DNA from: Planctomycetaceae bacterium
GTDB lineage: Bacteria > Planctomycetota > Phycisphaerae > Tepidisphaerales > Tepidisphaeraceae
Direction: 5' to 3'
Length of the DNA: 64,000 bases
NCBI GenBank assembly: GCA_027487775.1
Contig: JAIYCY010000030.1
Location: 124,001-188,000 of the forward strand
The notes below the pieces were generated by a model, which ran no database searches, was not told the origin of the DNA, and saw nothing but the letters and a program-made list of their open reading frames with translations. How positions within the stretch are numbered: position 1 is the first letter of the stretch; each line of letters opens with the position of its first letter. Positions 54,916-63,864 of the stretch are shown here, one piece after another. Made by a program: the position numbers and the translations under genes.

Positions 54916-57153
54916 GTGAATTTATTAGGCTGGATATTCAGGCACACGATTGCGAGCGTCCCGTTCGGGATTGCGACGATGATCCTGATTGCGATTTACA
55001 TTGCGCTGGGTTCGGGGTTTCCGAGCTTGCGTGAGTATTTTGAGATGGACGAGTTGATGTTTTTCAGCGCCTGGCCGCTTAAGGTGTTGATGACGCTGTT
55101 GGTGGTGAACCTTGCGGTGGTGACGGTGAGGCGTATTCCGTTGACGCCGCCTCGTTACGGTGTCTGGTGCATTCATATCGGGATCATCACGCTGGTGCTG
55201 AGCACTTCGGTGTATTACAGCCAGAAGGTTGAGGGGCTGACGATCATTCCGACGAATGGCGTGACGCAGCACTTTTACGATCGCTGGGAGCGATCGCTCT
55301 ACGTGCGAGCGGAGTTCAGGCGAAGCGAGCCGGCGGTGCTTTCGACATTGCCACGGTTTGGGACGTACGAACCGGGCAAGAGCGACGCACGCCTGACGCG
55401 ATCTAGAGATCTGAATGACGTGCAGTTTGTGGTGCGGGATGTGGATCGTGCGACGGGCGAGCGCGTGATGCGGCCCTTGCATGAAGTGATCGGCCTGCCC
55501 GATCCGGTGACGTTTGATGTGGTGGGGTATTGGCCTTATGCGTCGATCCAGAAGGCGTGGCGTGAGAATGTTGAAGGTGGATCCGTTGGGATCATGGTGC
55601 GGTTTGCGGATGTAGTCGATCCGGCTGCAAACGTTGCATCCAGTGAGGTTTATGGCGAGACCGGCGGTGTGCGCGAGCCTGCGGAAAGCGGGGCCGAGCG
55701 TGAGAGAAGTGAATCTGAGCGTGAGGGAAGTGAATCTGAGCGTGCGGATAACGGGGCGTCGGGCGGGGCGCGATCGGACGGTGTGGAGTACCTCGTGGCG
55801 GGGGATGCGGACTCGGAGCGCGGCGCGCGTGGACTGGTGGAGATCGAGCATCGACATCTTCCGACGCAGGCGGACGTCGATTTGCTGGTCGGTTCAGCGA
55901 GTCGATTGCATGAGTTGACGCTCAAGATCGGCGGCACGAATGAAACTGGCGAGCCGATCAAGCGATTCGTCGAACCGGGCGAGCGACTGGAGATTGGGGA
56001 GTATGTGATTGTGGTGGAGGGATTTGTTCCGCAGTTTCCAATGTCGGGGACGGGCGAGCCTGTGGATGTGCTGTCTTTGTTGGTTGAGCGAAAGGAAGGC
56101 GAGCCGAAGCAGTATCGTCGGATGGTTCTAAACGGTCAGCCGACGCAAACAGATTTTCGGCTGGATGTCGCGGGTTCTGGGCCGATGGGGCAGCGTCAGA
56201 CGACGCCGCTCGATCCTGATTTGAACATTGAGTATCGCTTTAATGATCCGATGCGACTGATGCCCGGCGAGGAGACGACGGCGAGGCATCTGCTGCTGAC
56301 GAGTCAGGAGAGCGATGTGGTGAGGTCGCTGGTGACAGACATCCGCAAGCCGCACAGAGCCGAGTTGCACGCAAGCGGCCGCGGGGAGCTTTCGACAGAA
56401 GCGAGCCTTCCGCTCTTGGGAGGTACGGATGCCCCACCCGTGCGGAGGATTGCATTCGAGCGGCGAACAGGACTGTCTCGCTTCGAGCAGCTGTTCATTG
56501 TGCCAGAGGTTTTCCGAGATCAGGACGAAGCTGCCGCGGGTCTGCATCAGGTGGTTCAGCTTCGCGTGAGCAGCGGGAGCTTTACTCGAGATGTGTATGT
56601 GCCCTATTCATTGTGGGCCTTTGATGGTTTGTTTCAGAGTGCGACGATCAACATACCCGGTGCGACCATGCCGGTTGAGATCGCACTTGGAAACACGCGT
56701 CGAGATCTGCCGCTGCGGGTGAAGTTGGATCGCTTTGAAGCGGTGCCCTACGCGGGCGCACCGGTGGCAGCCACGAGCCTCATGCGGGACTTTAGAAGTC
56801 ACATCACCGTGACAGATCTCATGAGGCCCTGGACCAAGCAGGATACTGTAAAGCTCAACGCGCCGGTGTACGTGCGACGCCCGGTGAATCCGGCCGTCCC
56901 ATTGGTGACGGAGAGCTGGATTTTCTATCAGGCGCAATGGGACCCCGAGGGCCAGAGATGGACGGTGCTGGGGGTTGCCAACCGTCCGGCCGTGCGTGTG
57001 ATGGCTTTGGCGTGCGTGCTGATTACGGTCGGACTGTGTTACGCGTTTTATGTCAAGCCCGTGCTCATCGAACGAATGAAACGTCGTGCGTTGGAGGCGG
57101 CGCAGAAGAAGTCAAACAGCCCGGCGAGGAAAGAACAAGCGGTCATGACATGA
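54916..57153 (+). CDS. resB: ResB-like cytochrome c biogenesis protein
   Basis: ResB (Ccs1) helps deliver heme and reduced apocytochrome c in System II. The 745 residues begin at GTG 54916 with AAGGAG nine bases before: VNLLGWIFRHTIASVPFGIA. Three spans lie in the first ~110 residues and one near the C terminus (VMALACVLITVGLCYAFYVK), the ResB topology with a large periplasmic domain between. A low-complexity SEREGSESER insertion lies near residue 265, made by a repeated 21-bp DNA unit. The ccsA gene follows after 147 bp, which completes the pair. Confidence 0.85.
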   Translation: MNLLGWIFRHTIASVPFGIATMILIAIYIALGSGFPSLREYFEMDELMFFSAWPLKVLMTLLVVNLAVVTVRRIPLTPPRYGVWCIHIGIITLVLSTSVYYSQKVEGLTIIPTNGVTQHFYDRWERSLYVRAEFRRSEPAVLSTLPRFGTYEPGKSDARLTRSRDLNDVQFVVRDVDRATGERVMRPLHEVIGLPDPVTFDVVGYWPYASIQKAWRENVEGGSVGIMVRFADVVDPAANVASSEVYGETGGVREPAESGAERERSESEREGSESERADNGASGGARSDGVEYLVAGDADSERGARGLVEIEHRHLPTQADVDLLVGSASRLHELTLKIGGTNETGEPIKRFVEPGERLEIGEYVIVVEGFVPQFPMSGTGEPVDVLSLLVERKEGEPKQYRRMVLNGQPTQTDFRLDVAGSGPMGQRQTTPLDPDLNIEYRFNDPMRLMPGEETTARHLLLTSQESDVVRSLVTDIRKPHRAELHASGRGELSTEASLPLLGGTDAPPVRRIAFERRTGLSRFEQLFIVPEVFRDQDEAAAGLHQVVQLRVSSGSFTRDVYVPYSLWAFDGLFQSATINIPGATMPVEIALGNTRRDLPLRVKLDRFEAVPYAGAPVAATSLMRDFRSHITVTDLMRPWTKQDTVKLNAPVYVRRPVNPAVPLVTESWIFYQAQWDPEGQRWTVLGVANRPAVRVMALACVLITVGLCYAFYVKPVLIERMKRRALEAAQKKSNSPARKEQAVMT

Positions 57154-57300
57154 ATCAGACCAAGGCGCGAGATCCAAGTTGCTGATAGTAGATCCCTTAG
57201 TCCACGCTCATCGGCATGCGTGAAACATCTACATAGTCATGAACGAATATAGTATTGCATAAGTTGATAACGGTCACGGACGAAGAAAGAAGAACAATAC

Positions 57301-59235
57301 ATGATCATGTCAAACCAACAACCTGTGAGCATCAGCAATGCGGTGCATCTTGGGAGGGCGGAGCATCGGGACGGTTTACTGCGGCCATCGCGTGTGGTGT
57401 TTAGGATCATGATTGCATTGATCGCGATCATCGTGACCGGTTATCCGGCCGCGATGGCGTATGCGGGCGATTCGAAGTCGGAACAGGCGGCCAGCGTGTC
57501 GCAAACGCAATTGCAGAATCAGCCGTCAGAAAACGAGCATCTGGCTGCGAATGCACGGACGTCAACGCCATCCGGATCCGGCCGAGCCTCTGCAGATGCG
57601 AGCGAGGAGTTGTTCAAGACAGTCAATCTGTCACCGATGAAGGGGATCACGGTTCAACATGATCAAGCACTCAAGACACTGGATAGCTGGGCACGACAGA
57701 CGATGAATGGCATCACGGGGCGGAGTTCGTATCGCGGACATGATGCGCTTGCAACGCTCTTCGACATAAGTTTTCGCCCGGACGTATGGCGGAACCGTCC
57801 GATCATTCGCATCAAGAACGCGCCGCTCGGGATCGATATTTCTCAGATGCCAGGCCTGCCTCCGGACGAGTCCAGGCGGATCATGGAAGAAGGTACTGTG
57901 TCGCTCGCATTCTGGCGAAGTCAGGGGACATTGATGTATCTGCAGAAACTGCAGCAATCATCGATGCACAAGATTGATGCGATCAACCAGGTTGAAGGTG
58001 CTGCGATTTCGCTTGAACAGTTGCTGCACGCAGAGCCGGATTTGCCGAGCCTTGCGCTGGTTCCGCAGATCGATCGAAGTCAGGATCGATGGTTAACGCT
58101 GGCAGAGGCCGTGCGACTGCCGGAGGGGGACGCGTTTAGTCCGGAGAAACTTCTGCCGATCACGCACGCGTGGGTGGAGATGCTTTTGGCGTGGCAATCG
58201 AATGACGTGGAACGCGTCAATAGTTACGCGAAACAGCTGGGCGAAAACCTGCCGACGTTGAACCCCGACCGGTACCCGTCGCCATTAAAGAGGTCGGCGG
58301 AGGTTCTATACAACCGACTCTACAAGATGACGCTACCGGGGACAGCGCTCTATTTCTTTGCGTTCGTCTTCTTTTTGATGAGCGCACGCGCTGGTGTGCG
58401 ATGGCCTTGGGTGATTGCGATGCTGATGTTCGTCGCAGCGCTCATCGTGCATACGGCGGGCGTGGGGATTCGCTGGTGGCTGGTACAGAAATCGACAGAA
58501 AGCTGGTTCTATGCGATTCCGATCAAGAATCAGTTCGAAGCGGTGATGATGTGCGTCTGGCTGGGTGCGATTCTTACGCTGATTCTTGAAAGCGGTATGG
58601 CGCATTGGTTTGTCAGGAAACTGACAGGCATCCGCTGGACACTTGGGCTTCGCGGGAGTGTGTATGGTGCCTCGGGCAGCTTCCTGGGTTGGCTTGCGCT
58701 TCTTGCCCTGTTTACTGTTCCGTATGTTCTTAACATTTCAATCGGCAATGAGATCGGGCTGGTGAACGGCATTCTGATGCATTGGATGTTGTATGTGCAC
58801 GTGGCGCTGGCGGTGGCTAGTTATGCGTTGATCACGATGAGCGCGTTGATTGGCGCGTGGTGGATGATTCGGTTCCTGCGTGATCGCGTGGCGGCGCGCG
58901 GGTTGTCGCCGGCGGGTGCGATGTTGGACACGCTTGATCGGTGCAATCTGGTCGTGCTGCAGTTGGCGTTTCTGGTTCTGGGCGTTGCGATCATTCTTGG
59001 CGCAATATGGGCCGACTTTAGTTGGGGTCGTCCGTGGGGATGGGATCCTAAGGAGACATTCGCGCTCGTGACTTGGATCTGTTATCTGGTCATTCTACAC
59101 GTCCGACTTGTGGCCAAGACGCCTTCAACGCGTTCTTGGTGGACAGCGATTCTGACCGTGATCGGCTTCTTTGTGATGCTCTTTAACTGGATTGGCGTGA
59201 ACTACTTCCTAGTGGGACTTCATAGTTACGCATGA
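57301..59235 (+). CDS. ccsA: CcsA/ResC heme-handling protein with N-terminal extension
   Basis: This 644-residue protein carries the tryptophan-rich heme motif WGRPWGWDPKE near residue 578, plus conserved His in MLYVHVALAVASY and WICYLVILHVRL. Eight spans lie after residue ~345. The first 340 residues are an added part with one span (IMIALIAIIVTGYPAAMAYA) and a periplasmic helical domain not in the standard ~320-residue CcsA. With ResB it exports heme and ligates it to CxxCH apocytochromes outside the membrane. It starts at ATG 57301 with GAAGAA-type purines upstream. Confidence 0.9.
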   Translation: MIMSNQQPVSISNAVHLGRAEHRDGLLRPSRVVFRIMIALIAIIVTGYPAAMAYAGDSKSEQAASVSQTQLQNQPSENEHLAANARTSTPSGSGRASADASEELFKTVNLSPMKGITVQHDQALKTLDSWARQTMNGITGRSSYRGHDALATLFDISFRPDVWRNRPIIRIKNAPLGIDISQMPGLPPDESRRIMEEGTVSLAFWRSQGTLMYLQKLQQSSMHKIDAINQVEGAAISLEQLLHAEPDLPSLALVPQIDRSQDRWLTLAEAVRLPEGDAFSPEKLLPITHAWVEMLLAWQSNDVERVNSYAKQLGENLPTLNPDRYPSPLKRSAEVLYNRLYKMTLPGTALYFFAFVFFLMSARAGVRWPWVIAMLMFVAALIVHTAGVGIRWWLVQKSTESWFYAIPIKNQFEAVMMCVWLGAILTLILESGMAHWFVRKLTGIRWTLGLRGSVYGASGSFLGWLALLALFTVPYVLNISIGNEIGLVNGILMHWMLYVHVALAVASYALITMSALIGAWWMIRFLRDRVAARGLSPAGAMLDTLDRCNLVVLQLAFLVLGVAIILGAIWADFSWGRPWGWDPKETFALVTWICYLVILHVRLVAKTPSTRSWWTAILTVIGFFVMLFNWIGVNYFLVGLHSYA

Positions 59236-59281
59236 TGTGCGAACAGCTCTGGATGAGCGCTTGATGATTCGTGAAGTGAGT

Positions 59282-59317
59282 GATGTCATCGAACGCGAGG
59301 ATGTCATCGAACGCGAG
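59282..59317. repeat. 18-bp perfect tandem duplication
   Basis: GATGTCATCGAACGCGAG occurs at 59282-59299 and again at 59300-59317. The second unit contains the stop of the minus-strand lipoprotein gene (59304-59306). Confidence 0.9.
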
Positions 59318-59813
59318 TTTGTACGCGAGTCGAAATGGCGCGTCTTTCGAACCGGCTGTTGTTGCCCCAGCGATTGTCGCGTAGTTGATCGTCCTGGCGA
59401 ACCCAGACGGTATCGAGTGTTTGCAATTCGTATCCGAGATATGCTGCATGCGAGCGGCCGTCGCGGGTTAGATCGATCGGTGGGGCATAGAGTGCAACGG
59501 GTGGGGTGAATGCCAGTGCCGCAGCAGGTGAAGGTCCGAATGGCCGGATGGGTCGAATCGGACCGTTCGTCGAGTGAAGCGTGGGGTAAGGTTGACGCTG
59601 AGCGCCTTGTCTGATGGTCGTTTCGTCGTGCTGATCAGTTTGACTCGTGATGCCTTGGCTGCTCGGGTCCGAGTGGGTGTCCGAGCCTTCGAGGGCATGT
59701 CCGTGGTCAGTTGTGTTGGGTCTGGAAACAGAAGAAGCGGGGGCTGCCACTCCTCCGCGCTGGCAGCCGCCCGCTAAAAGACAAGCGATGATGAGAAGGT
59801 GCGTGTGCTTCAC
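59304..59813 (-). CDS. Small lipoprotein, unknown function
   Basis: This 169-residue protein has a type II signal peptide: HTHLLIIACLLAGGC with lipobox LAGGC, so Cys17 is lipidated and the protein is membrane-tethered. The rest is disordered and His/Ser/Pro-rich for ~90 residues, then a short conserved-looking segment (AAYLGYELQTLDTVWVRQDD) near the C terminus. No family is recognised. It overlaps the tandem repeat at its stop and is convergent with ccsA. Confidence 0.65.
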   Translation of the reverse strand: MKHTHLLIIACLLAGGCQRGGVAAPASSVSRPNTTDHGHALEGSDTHSDPSSQGITSQTDQHDETTIRQGAQRQPYPTLHSTNGPIRPIRPFGPSPAAALAFTPPVALYAPPIDLTRDGRSHAAYLGYELQTLDTVWVRQDDQLRDNRWGNNSRFERRAISTRVQTRVR

Positions 59814-60053
59814 GACCCACTCAGGTTACACCAATTTACATCTGCGGCTTGACAAATGCACGCGCGAATCGGAAGAGGGATGCTGCTGACGGTTCGGAGC
59901 TTGCCGAATGTAGCGATTGCAGCGAGTCTAATGGCGGAATTGGTTGAATTTGACGATAGAACGCAGGCGTGTGTGAGGAACCAAAGGACGATTGGCCCGT
60001 GTATAGGCTGTGATGAGGCGAAACGGATGAAGTTGTGACGACAGGGTGTGACG

Positions 60054-61328
60054 ATGCGGTATCGGATGAAGGTCGAATCATCGGGCGATGGAGAAGCGTC
60101 GGCATCGTCGCACCGGCCGGCTTCTGGTCGGTTTGATGCCTTGGACGTTGACGCGGACGCTCGAGACGCTGAATCGCGCTCTCGAGATTCGCGAAGTTGG
60201 CAGCGGTGGCGACTGGTGCGAGCGGCGGCGATCGTTCCGTGGGCGTGGGCGATCGGACTTTCGATCATGCTCGTCGTCGCGTGGTTTACGCCGCAGGACT
60301 TCAGACTCACGTCCAAGCCCTACCTTGCAGTGGTAGCGATCACGTTTCTTTTCGACACGATGATTTTCCACGTCGGGCTTCTGACGCTCGCGCCGGCGGC
60401 CCTGGCCATGATTCTGCGGCGAAGGCGATTGTCTGCCGGACTTTTGATGTTGAGCCTCCTGCTGCTTGCGAGCCCAATATGGGATGCGCGACCCAAATCG
60501 ATCGACAGTCAGCTGTCACACAGATCGAAGCTGCGCGTGTTTAGCTTGAATGTCTACGCGGACAATCGCTCTTATGATTCGATTGTGGCGGAGATCAATC
60601 GTTGGGATCCTGATGTGATTGTGTTGGTGGAGATGTCCGGTCGGACTGGCAAGGCGATTATTCCTCAGTTGAAGGAAGAGTATCCATACATAAGCTACCC
60701 CAATGTGATTGGCGGTGGGACCGTGCTAACGCGTACTCCGTCGAAGCGACAGACGTCTCCGCTTGCTTACCGTATAGGCGAGCCCGAAGCAGACGCCCCG
60801 CGTGAGCCTGTTGTGATGGAGTTTTCCGGGATCGATGTCGCGATTTACGGCGTGCATCTGATGTCGCCGAGCCGGACGCTGAAGCAATCAACTGGATGGG
60901 ATGCGTTCGGCACGCTCGCGTACTCGACGCGGGAGAATCGCAGGCAGGTTGCAGATCTTACCGAGCTGATTCAACTCGAGACCCGGCCGACGATCATCGC
61001 GGGAGACTTCAACTTTACCCGCCACACTGCCAACATGAAGCAGCTGCGATCGGTCGGGATGATCGAGTCTCATGCGCAAGCGGGCACTGGTCTTGGAATC
61101 ACGTGGACGCCGAAGTGGTGGCCTCAGATTTCGCGATTGTCCGGATTTCGCATCGATCACATCCTGATGACGCGAGAACTTAAGGCGATTGCTCATTACG
61201 TCGGTCATGACGTCGGAAGCGATCACTTGCCTGTCATCTCGGATATTGTGCTTGTGACGGAAGCATTACCTGACACGAGCGAATCGAAGCCAAGTGATGC
61301 CAGTACTGGAACCGTCTCACCCCGATGA
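60054..61328 (+). CDS. Membrane-anchored endonuclease/exonuclease/phosphatase (EEP) protein
   Basis: The ~424 residues hold three hydrophobic segments near 60-140 (WAIGLSIMLVVAWF, YLAVVAITFLFDTMIF, GLLMLSLLLLASPIW) and then an EEP domain: LRVFSLNVYADN (Asn), VIVLVEMSG (metal Glu), YGVHLMSP (His), IIAGDFNFT (Asp-x-Asn), FRIDHILMT and VGSDHLPVISDI (catalytic Asp-His). EEP enzymes hydrolyse phosphodiesters of nucleic acid or lipid; this membrane-bound form is often a phospholipase-like or unknown type. GTG 60048 is an alternative start. Confidence 0.85.
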   Translation: MRYRMKVESSGDGEASASSHRPASGRFDALDVDADARDAESRSRDSRSWQRWRLVRAAAIVPWAWAIGLSIMLVVAWFTPQDFRLTSKPYLAVVAITFLFDTMIFHVGLLTLAPAALAMILRRRRLSAGLLMLSLLLLASPIWDARPKSIDSQLSHRSKLRVFSLNVYADNRSYDSIVAEINRWDPDVIVLVEMSGRTGKAIIPQLKEEYPYISYPNVIGGGTVLTRTPSKRQTSPLAYRIGEPEADAPREPVVMEFSGIDVAIYGVHLMSPSRTLKQSTGWDAFGTLAYSTRENRRQVADLTELIQLETRPTIIAGDFNFTRHTANMKQLRSVGMIESHAQAGTGLGITWTPKWWPQISRLSGFRIDHILMTRELKAIAHYVGHDVGSDHLPVISDIVLVTEALPDTSESKPSDASTGTVSPR

Positions 61329-61441
61329 CAGATTGTAGGTGTCGTCTTCGGCGACATGTGTGAGGAAGCGTTGCGATTTAGCGCTCTTGACTTGGGATGA
61401 GTCGACTATGAAATCATCCGACGCAGGCGATCGGAAATGAA

Positions 61442-62785
61442 TCAAGCGGAACGGGCGACGTCTTGGGGATTGACAATCGCATCGGGCAGTGCCAGAGAAG
61501 ATTCCGTCCCGATCGCGAGTCTATGAAACGCACGCCATTGTTCCCCTCGACCTTGATGACTGAACTGATGACAGCGTGATTGTCCGCCTGCGCCGAGCCT
61601 TGATCGGAGGTCTGGGTCAGCGTGCCAGAGTCGCAGCGTGCGAGCGAGTTCATCGACGACTTGCTCGGGCTCGGTGTCATCTGTGACGGGGACTTTGTGT
61701 CCGCTGGTTTCGTCGACCATCAGGCCGGGCGTATTGATGTCGAGCGTGAGCACGGGAATTCCGAGCGCCATCGCTTCGGGAGTTGTGCCCATGCTGTCGC
61801 GAAGCACGCAATGCGCATAGACATCAGCGGTCGCGAGCGTGCGGACGTTCTGTGCGTGCGGCGCGTCGCCTAAAAATCGGACCCGATCGGAGATGCCGAG
61901 ATCGCGAGCGAGTTTTTCAAGTCGCGGTCTGTCGGGGCCGTCGCAGGCGTGGACGTACTCGATGTTGGGAATGCCGGTGCGTGCGATGGCTCGCAGGACG
62001 AGATCGATGCCGCGATAATAACTGATTCCGCCGACGCCTACGACGCGGAAGGTTCTGCTGCTGCTTCCTGCAACGGACTCAAGGTGCTGCGTACGTGCGG
62101 CTCGTGCGGGTGCGAGTATCGATTCGTCGCTCATGTTGCCGCTGCTGATGAGAATCGCGCGTTGCGGTTTGAACGACATGACCGCGTCGTAGGTGGATTG
62201 CGTGCCGCACAGCACGATCGAAGCGGCTCTGATGCATCTCTTCAGGGCCGGGTCGCGTCGCCATGTTTCGCGTGCGAGCCAGCGCAGCCATTCGCCCCAG
62301 AGTGCGCGAAGGTTGACCCCTCGTCGGAACTTCGGCGGCATCAGGTCGCCGCCGACGACGGTTCCGAAGATGAACTTTGCACCGTGTGGTACCAGAGCTG
62401 CGCCCGCGCTTGGCATCCACCATCGCGTGTAGGACACGTGCTGAACGATCTCGAATCGTTCATCAGCGTGCCACTGAATTGCCTCCCGCGCGGCAGCCTT
62501 TTGCCAGAAGTAGTAGTGAATATTGAGAAGTGCATACGCGCTCTGTCTCATCCATGCGAAGATCGGAGGCAGCTTGACATACCGAACATGAATGCGATCC
62601 CGATCAATCAGGGTTGGCAGATAACTTTCGATATCCGTGCGATTATCCTCATGCGTTATGAGATAGACGTCCTGCGTACGGGCGAGTTCGCGCACAAAAT
62701 TCCAGCCTGTACCCCATTCGCTTCCCTTGCCGGGCGCGCATGCGTAGGAGATGACCAGAAGTTTGGGCGATGTGCCGTTGGACAT
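61442..62785 (-). CDS. Glycosyltransferase family 4
   Basis: This 447-residue GT-B enzyme begins SPKLLVISYACAPGKGSEWG, then TGWNFVRELAR, the N-terminal loop of the cell-envelope GT4 branch. The donor half has VGVGGISYYRGIDLVLRAIA, VRFLGDAPHAQNVRTLATAD, and DSMGTTPEAMALGIPVLTLD, where the GT4 E-x7-E motif is reduced to TTPEAMALG. ATG 62785 is chosen as the first Met next to the fold. It probably adds a sugar to a surface glycan. A 22-bp perfect palindrome lies 31 bp upstream. Confidence 0.88.
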   Translation of the reverse strand: MSNGTSPKLLVISYACAPGKGSEWGTGWNFVRELARTQDVYLITHEDNRTDIESYLPTLIDRDRIHVRYVKLPPIFAWMRQSAYALLNIHYYFWQKAAAREAIQWHADERFEIVQHVSYTRWWMPSAGAALVPHGAKFIFGTVVGGDLMPPKFRRGVNLRALWGEWLRWLARETWRRDPALKRCIRAASIVLCGTQSTYDAVMSFKPQRAILISSGNMSDESILAPARAARTQHLESVAGSSSRTFRVVGVGGISYYRGIDLVLRAIARTGIPNIEYVHACDGPDRPRLEKLARDLGISDRVRFLGDAPHAQNVRTLATADVYAHCVLRDSMGTTPEAMALGIPVLTLDINTPGLMVDETSGHKVPVTDDTEPEQVVDELARTLRLWHADPDLRSRLGAGGQSRCHQFSHQGRGEQWRAFHRLAIGTESSLALPDAIVNPQDVARSA

Positions 62786-62815
62786 GAGACTGTAAATGAC
62801 GCGTACCACTCAGAT

Positions 62816-62837
62816 ACACAATCCGCGCGGATTGTGT
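62816..62837. promoter_or_regulatory. 22-bp perfect palindrome upstream of the GT4 gene
   Basis: ACACAATCCGC (62816-62826) is followed directly by its exact complement GCGGATTGTGT (62827-62837). It lies 31 bp before the GT4 start. No loop and no T-tract, so it is a dimer-binding operator rather than a terminator. A shorter palindrome CACCATGGTG lies at 62852-62861. Confidence 0.6.
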
Positions 62838-63051
62838 TCATCACACTGAATCACCATGGTGTGGATCGGCTTGATCGGGGTGTCACTTCAGCGTCGAAAC
62901 TTCACCAGTGGTGTATCGCTGAGACTCTCGATATGAAGCGACTCCGATAAACTCAGTATTTGCACTCAATCGCATTGCGGTTGGTTTGCATGCTCGCCCC
63001 CAAGTTCGTTGAGATTCGGCGGTAAAGTCGGGCGATGTTGATGTCTTGTGG

Positions 63052-63645
63052 TCAGTTGCGGGCTGACGGTCCGGGAATCGGTGTGCGGACACGGCAGTGA
63101 TACGCTCCGCCCGGCGGGATGTTGACCGGGACGCGTCGGTATTCCACATGCTCAAAAAGTCGCCGATAAAATGAACGATAAACTGCAATGGGGAATTCGG
63201 TGAGTTGGCTGTACCAGGCATCGCTCGCATAAGAATGCATCAAGCGGCGGACGCTCGCGACGGTTTTGCCCGGCAGGCTGGGCATCGGCAGACCGCTGAT
63301 CACCAGATCGACCTTGCTGATTCCCAGTTTGTTCAGCGTCGCATCGAGATTCGTCACATCCACCACCAGCACGTCTGCCTGCTTGGAGCTCGATCGCTTC
63401 CATGTCGCCGATTCGATCCTGTCGGCAAAATCCTGATCGATCTCAACTGCGATCAGGCGGCTGTCTCGGTGCATCTGGCTGACGATTTGCCGGGTCACAG
63501 CGCCGGTTCCCGCGCCCAGTTCGACGATCACCTGCGGACGATCGGGATCGACATGCCTGCAAAGCTCCCTCGCCATCGAGCGACTCGACGGTGCTACGCT
63601 CGCCACCCGTGTTCCATGCTTCAGAAATTTCTTCAGGAAGATCAT
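63052..63645 (-). CDS. Phospholipid N-methyltransferase-like (PmtA type) enzyme
   Basis: This 197-residue class I SAM methyltransferase has FLKKFLKHGTRVASVAPSSR at the N terminus, motif I VIVELGAGTGAVTRQI (~40-55), LIAVEIDQDF for motif II and DLVISGLPMPSLPG for motif IV. The C-terminal FYRRLFEHVEYRRVPVNIPP matches the PmtA family, which methylates phosphatidylethanolamine toward phosphatidylcholine, and also resembles KsgA-like enzymes. With the nearby lipid and glycan genes a membrane-lipid substrate is likely. Confidence 0.82.
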   Translation of the reverse strand: MIFLKKFLKHGTRVASVAPSSRSMARELCRHVDPDRPQVIVELGAGTGAVTRQIVSQMHRDSRLIAVEIDQDFADRIESATWKRSSSKQADVLVVDVTNLDATLNKLGISKVDLVISGLPMPSLPGKTVASVRRLMHSYASDAWYSQLTEFPIAVYRSFYRRLFEHVEYRRVPVNIPPGGAYHCRVRTPIPGPSARN

Positions 63646-63864
63646 TCAAACCTCTAACGATGTTGTACCTGCACTATCTGATCAACCGGCTTGTGTTCCA
63701 TTCTCGACAGTGCCGAACGGCCTACCTCGCTTGGTGTCGAAGAAAATCGCTCCGCATCATGCCGTGTCACGCCGACGTCGTCTAGCAGGTCAGGGCGAGT
63801 ATTCTTGCCGTAGACTAGAGGCACCACTGGAAACCTGGACTCATCCGACCGATCATCAGTCAGG

